Positions 60,771 to 64,000 of a stretch of 64,000 nucleotides of DNA are shown here, piece after piece. The DNA lies in the NCBI RefSeq assembly GCF_947498095.1, contig NZ_CANMJE010000002.1, positions 1-64,000 on the forward strand, given 5' to 3'. Below the pieces are notes generated by a model. That model did not search any database. It was not told the DNA's origin and saw only the letters and a program-made list of their open reading frames with translations. The DNA comes from an uncultured Shimia sp. (GTDB lineage: Bacteria; Pseudomonadota; Alphaproteobacteria; Rhodobacterales; Rhodobacteraceae). The translations under genes were made by a program, and so were the position numbers. Position 1 is the first letter of the stretch. The number at the start of each line of letters is the position of its first letter.

Positions 60771-60901
60771 TGTGCCCCGTATTGTCCCTGTCGGTTCTCT
60801 TTGGGTTGAATAGACCACATGCCGATGCAAATCGAAACGCGTTTTTCGATCTCGCCCTGTGGCAATGGCGGCTTGCGCGAGGTTTTGCCTTATCTTCAAG
60901 C

Positions 60902-60934
60902 ACAAAGCGCCCCGCAATTCGCAAGGCGCTTTGT
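60902..60934. terminator. Hairpin between lysC and ptsP
   Basis: ACAAAGCGCC (60902-60911) and GGCGCTTTGT (60925-60934) form a perfect 10-bp stem with a 13-base loop. It lies 22 bases after the lysC stop on the minus strand and 130 bases before ptsP. Without a T-run it may be a partial terminator or an mRNA 3' end. Confidence 0.45.
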
Positions 60935-60955
60935 CTACAGTTTTAGATGCTGAGC

Positions 60956-62194
60956 TTAGGAGGCTTTTTCCAGTTCGAACGCATCGTGCAGCGATTGAAC
61001 AGCCAGTTCCATGTACTTGCGGTCGATCAGCACCGAGATCTTGATTTCGGAGGTGGTGATGACCTTGATGTTGACGCCTTCGTCACTCAGCACTTTGAAC
61101 ATCTTGGCGGCAACACCCGATTGCGAGCGCATGCCAATGCCAACGACCGAGACTTTGGCGACGTCCAGATCGACATCCAGTTCGGTAAAATTCAGCCCGC
61201 CCGAGGCCTTCAGTTCGGCCATCGCTTTGTCGGCGCGCGACACCTGATCGGTGGGCAGGCTAAAGGTCATGTCCGTGCGACCCTCTTCCGAGATATTCTG
61301 CACGATCATGTCTACATTGACGCCTGCATCTGACAGGCACCCAAAGATGATCGAGGCGATCCCCGGACGGTCGGCAACCGAGATGAGGGTCATTTTCGCT
61401 TCGTCACGGCTGTGGGCGACACCGGCAACTACATTGGATTCCATGATTTCCTCCTCATCGCAGACCAGCGTGCCGGCCTCATCGGATTGTTCTTCAAACG
61501 AGCTGAGCACCCGCAATTTCACTTTATAACGCATCGCCAGCTCGACCGAGCGGGTTTGCAACACTTTTGCGCCAAGCGAGGCCAGCTCCAGCATCTCTTC
61601 GAACGCGATCTTGTCGAGCTTGCGGGCCTTGGGAGACACACGGGGATCGGTGGTATAGACGCCGTCCACATCCGTATAGATATCACACCGTTCGGCCCCG
61701 AACGCTGCGGCAAAGGCCACCGCCGTGGTGTCCGACCCGCCACGTCCCAGCGTGGTGATGCGGCCCTCGGGGCTGAGCCCCTGAAAGCCGGCTACAACGG
61801 CGACACGCATGCCTTCGTTGAACTTGGCAGTGATATTGTCGGTGGGAATGTCTTCGATCCGCGCGGCCGAGTGTGCGGACGTGGTCAGCACCGGCACCTG
61901 CCAGCCTTGCCAGCTGCGCGCAGGCACATCCATTTCCTGCAGCGTCAGCGCCATCAGGCCCGCGGTGACATTTTCACCGGACGAGACCACGGCGTCATAT
62001 TCGCGTGCGTCAAACAAGGGCGAAGTTTCATTGACCCAACCGACCAATTCATTGGTCTTGCCGGACATGGCCGAAACGATGACGATCACGTCATAGCCTT
62101 TGGCGACCTCAACGCCGATGCGTTTTGCGGCCCGCTTGATGCGGTCCGGATTGGCGACCGAGGTGCCGCCGAATTTCATCACGAGAACGGGCAT
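60956..62194 (-). CDS. lysC: Aspartate kinase
   Basis: 412 residues, monofunctional aspartokinase for lysine, methionine and threonine synthesis. KFGGTSV (residues 7-13) and FQGLSPEGRITTLGRGGSDT (near 160) are the kinase motifs, with IYTDVDGVYTTDPRVSPKAR. Two ACT domains follow (about 265-335, 345-410) with SDAGVNVDMIVQNIS and SDEGVNIKVITTSEIKISVL, the pattern for feedback inhibition. Start ATG 62194 gives MPVLVMKFGGTS. A remote upstream extension is not credible. Confidence 0.96.
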   Translation of the reverse strand: MPVLVMKFGGTSVANPDRIKRAAKRIGVEVAKGYDVIVIVSAMSGKTNELVGWVNETSPLFDAREYDAVVSSGENVTAGLMALTLQEMDVPARSWQGWQVPVLTTSAHSAARIEDIPTDNITAKFNEGMRVAVVAGFQGLSPEGRITTLGRGGSDTTAVAFAAAFGAERCDIYTDVDGVYTTDPRVSPKARKLDKIAFEEMLELASLGAKVLQTRSVELAMRYKVKLRVLSSFEEQSDEAGTLVCDEEEIMESNVVAGVAHSRDEAKMTLISVADRPGIASIIFGCLSDAGVNVDMIVQNISEEGRTDMTFSLPTDQVSRADKAMAELKASGGLNFTELDVDLDVAKVSVVGIGMRSQSGVAAKMFKVLSDEGVNIKVITTSEIKISVLIDRKYMELAVQSLHDAFELEKAS

Positions 62195-62312
62195 GGAGCT
62201 TCCTTGCGCTTGGTTCGGGGGGCGGTTTACGCGCAAGGGGCCTCAGAGGCAAGCGGGGTGGGATGTCGCGGGGAAAACTTTTACGAGTTTTTGGACCATC
62301 GGGTAAGGGCGC

Positions 62313-62370
62313 TGCCCCTCTTGGCCGCTGGAGCGCCCAATTCACCCCGGATTACTTCTGGCAATACGAA
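62313..62370. repeat. Dispersed intergenic repeat, copy B of the long form
   Basis: It matches 4498-4552 in the blocks CCCCTCTTGGCC, CCAATTCACCCC and GGAT, and ends GGCAATACGAA like the 32-bp repeats. The middle variable part has a different stem sequence. It lies between the SDR stop and the lysC start. Confidence 0.5.
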
Positions 62371-62378
62371 CTCGGGGA

Positions 62379-63023
62379 TCAGAACGCGTGGGGGCGCCCG
62401 TCCCATGTCAGGAAGCAACCGGTGCTCTCCAGATCGAGATCGTCAAAACGGGCCATCAGCCCATCCGCGCTGTCATCCACGGTGATGTCGGCGTTTTGCG
62501 TGCCCATATCCGTCTTGACCCAGCCGGGATGATAAATGCCCACGGCAATGCCGATGTGGCGCAGGTCAGTGGCAAGGTTGCGTCCAAGGTTCAGCGCGGC
62601 GGCCTTAGAGGCGCGGTAGATATATGAGCCTCCGGGCGCGTGTTCCTGGCTTGCCATCTGCGATGAGATGATCGCGATCTTGGGCTGGCTTGCCAGCTGC
62701 AGATTGGGCAACAGGTTTTGCACCGTCAGAAACACGCCTGTGACATTGGCCGCAAAGGTGTCGGCCCACATGTCAGCCGGGTAGCCGTCGGCAAGGTTCT
62801 GACCTTTGTCAGGGTAGACACCGGCATTGCAGATCAACAGATCTACTGCGCGGCTGTCGAGCGCCTTGGCCATCTCCGTGTGATCGGCGGGTTTTGTCAC
62901 ATCCAGTTGCAGGAATTCGCCGCCGGATCGGGCGGTTCCCGTCACCACATGTCCGGCAGCGCGGTAGCCTGTGTCCAGCGCCTGTCCAATACCTCGATTT
63001 GCGCCGGTGATCACCACATGCAT
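62379..63023 (-). CDS. SDR family oxidoreductase
   Basis: 214 residues of a small SDR. VVITGANRGIGQALDTGYRA (residues 3-22) is the NAD(P) motif, with LLICNAGVYP and catalytic SSQM...YRASKAA (Tyr near 139). HPGWVKTDMG is typical of the carbonyl reductase-like (CsgA-like) group. Substrate unknown. It lies 12 bases after the DUF1178 gene, so both belong to one transcript. Confidence 0.87.
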   Translation of the reverse strand: MHVVITGANRGIGQALDTGYRAAGHVVTGTARSGGEFLQLDVTKPADHTEMAKALDSRAVDLLICNAGVYPDKGQNLADGYPADMWADTFAANVTGVFLTVQNLLPNLQLASQPKIAIISSQMASQEHAPGGSYIYRASKAAALNLGRNLATDLRHIGIAVGIYHPGWVKTDMGTQNADITVDDSADGLMARFDDLDLESTGCFLTWDGRPHAF

Positions 63024-63035
63024 CTGCGAATTCCT

Positions 63036-63509
63036 CTAGTTGGTTTTGCGGCCCGGTCGGAAGGGCAACGGTGTGACGGGCACGCCGTCCTCGACCAGGG
63101 CCTTGGCGTCTTCCAGCTTCGCCTCGCCGTAAATCGCACGTTCAGGCGCATCGCCATCGTGCATGGCGCGCGCCTCTTTTGCGAAGTTCATGCCAACGTA
63201 GTCCGAGTTTTCCTCGACCTGCTTTTTCATATGCGCCAACGCCTGTTCCAAGTCATTGGACGGCGTGCTGAGCGGGCCGGGAGTTGGGCCGGGGGCTGGA
63301 TCGGTGTTTGCCTGGGGCTCTGTTGGTGCGGTTGCGGCTTTGCGGGCCGGGCGCACGCTGGGGGCCATCATTGCTTTTTCAACGCCAGTATCACCACAGA
63401 TCGCGCAAGAGACCATGCCCGCGGATTTGAGCTTGTCATAGGCTTCAGCCGATTGAAACCAGCTGTCAAACCGGTGGTCCTGACGGCATTTCAGCGTGTA
63501 CTGGATCAT
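63036..63509 (-). CDS. DUF1178 family protein
   Basis: 157 residues. MIQYTLKCRQDHRFDSWFQS and VSCAICGDTGVEKAMMAPSV form the zinc-ribbon-like N-terminus of DUF1178. A variable Pro/Thr-rich linker (58-85) follows, then VGMNFAKEARAMHDGDAPER and PVTPLPFRPGRK. The function is unknown. The family is widespread in alphaproteobacteria and often lies next to a NUDIX hydrolase, as here. Confidence 0.88.
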   Translation of the reverse strand: MIQYTLKCRQDHRFDSWFQSAEAYDKLKSAGMVSCAICGDTGVEKAMMAPSVRPARKAATAPTEPQANTDPAPGPTPGPLSTPSNDLEQALAHMKKQVEENSDYVGMNFAKEARAMHDGDAPERAIYGEAKLEDAKALVEDGVPVTPLPFRPGRKTN

Positions 63510-63600
63510 GCGAGGTGGCGCCTTGTAAGCTCAAAAAACACGCTTTGATGCGTGGTCTACTAAAGATAAGGCTGCACCCGGGGCGGATCAAGCAGAATGC

Positions 63601-64000
63601 TCAGCTCAGGCTTTCAGCGTCAAAGTTGCGCAAAATCTGGGCCAGCTCCGGTTCGCGTACCCGGTCTGCCGCCTTTTTCGGGCTCATCCATTTGCGGCGA
63701 CGTTCATGCGCTTCTGGGTAGGCCGACGTCACTTTGCGCACCGCAAGCGGGTAGACTGAGACAAAAACCGGGAGTTTTTTCATGCCCCGGCGCGTTTCGA
63801 TCAGTTTGACATAAGTATAGAATCCGGCGGGCTGTTCAAAGACCGTGCCTTTGACGCCGGCTTCTTCCCAGGCTTCCTGTGCGGCAGCAGCAGCGGGTGT
63901 TTTGCCGCTCATAGGCCAGCCCTTGGGGATAGACCAGCTTTTGGTGCGGCGCGTGGTGATCATCAGGACCTGGGTTTTGCCATCACGCACGCGATACACC
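63601..64000 (-). CDS. NUDIX hydrolase, 5' end beyond the window
   Basis: At least 132 residues. TTRRTKSWSIPKGWPMSGKT, then AAAAAQEAWEEAGVKGTV, is the Nudix box with REUXEEXGU represented as QEAWEEAG. PKGWPM is the usual preamble, and the C-terminal EAHERRRKWMSPKKAADRV is typical of a short ADP-ribose/diphosphoinositol-like NUDIX group. The start is not in the window. Substrate unknown. Confidence 0.85.
   Translation of the reverse strand, partial: VYRVRDGKTQVLMITTRRTKSWSIPKGWPMSGKTPAAAAAQEAWEEAGVKGTVFEQPAGFYTYVKLIETRRGMKKLPVFVSVYPLAVRKVTSAYPEAHERRRKWMSPKKAADRVREPELAQILRNFDAESLS

Noticed and set aside
1-64000. CRISPR arrays, rRNA genes, complete prophage or intact insertion sequence
   Set aside because: No regularly spaced direct repeats, no rRNA-like stretches, no phage structural genes and no intact transposase were seen anywhere in the window.

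Overview
The window looks like a chromosomal segment of a marine-type alphaproteobacterium of the Rhodobacteraceae/Roseobacter group. The evidence is gene content and order: a scattered hisB-hisH-hisA-hisF-hisE set, rpoE-chrR facing a lipid-modification operon, lysC followed by ptsP, dnaG followed by rpoD, sarcosine oxidase genes, many proteins of alphaproteobacterial type, an alphaproteobacterial GTTC-N7-GTTC SOS box and clustered GANTC (CcrM) sites. Most of the window is GC-rich, densely coding chromosome. Two stretches look different: the first ~2.4 kb (recombinase debris next to tRNA-Tyr) and the AT-richer TadE/TadE/TadG trio at 27.7-30.4 kb.

Layout. 0-2.4 kb: a small exported RcnB/CigR-like protein and a degenerate recombinase region (N-terminus of a tyrosine integrase joined to the C-terminal half of a large serine recombinase), ending at tRNA-Tyr(GTA). 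2.6-4.5 kb: rlmB, a zinc-ribbon protein that probably starts at ATT, and a CoA-binding protein behind a strong terminator. 4.5-11.7 kb: five his genes on the minus strand interleaved with unrelated small genes (DUF302, DUF2147, WGR, peroxiredoxin-like, AraC, small membrane and periplasmic proteins). 11.8-14 kb: a stand-alone Lrp ligand-binding domain and a CoA-transferase. 14-21.7 kb: the RpoE-ChrR singlet-oxygen-type regulon. Two divergent promoters of the form TGATCC-N17-GTAA drive rpoE-chrR on one side and a tightly overlapping seven-gene operon on the other (flavin oxidoreductase, DUF1365, Cfa-like methyltransferase, chalcone-isomerase-like, MFS, DUF3833, SDR). 21.9-27.7 kb: metG, an MFS transporter, an orphan SOS-controlled imuA, an aldo/keto reductase and small membrane proteins. 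27.7-30.4 kb: Tad pseudopilin-type proteins. 30.7-34.5 kb: glutamate-type dehydrogenase, a GFA-like protein and a secreted amidohydrolase. 34.6-40.6 kb: sarcosine oxidase soxB-D-A-G with an exported protein inserted in the operon. 40.7-44.8 kb: dnaG and rpoD, with a GANTC cluster before rpoD. 44.8-48.9 kb: HlyU-like protein, haloalkane dehalogenase, exported metallo-beta-lactamase-fold protein and FAD/2-hydroxyacid dehydrogenase. 48.9-53.2 kb: apt, a small ribbon-helix-helix-like protein, LysE exporter, mtnP, an exported protein and a proline-racemase-fold protein lacking both catalytic cysteines. 53.3-58.3 kb: SulP transporter, GST, acetyltransferases, flavin reductase, EcsC. 58.5-64 kb: ptsP, lysC, SDR, DUF1178 and a NUDIX gene running off the window.

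The genes fall into a few functional groups: histidine synthesis, lipid remodelling under photo-oxidative stress, C1/methylated-amine use, replication and transcription housekeeping, purine and methylthioadenosine salvage, and nitrogen signalling (PtsP). No CRISPR array, complete prophage or intact insertion sequence is visible. The most notable observations are the paired RpoE promoters, the catalytically stripped racemase, the orphan SOS-boxed imuA, the GANTC cluster at rpoD, the ATT start, and a dispersed 32-bp intergenic repeat family.
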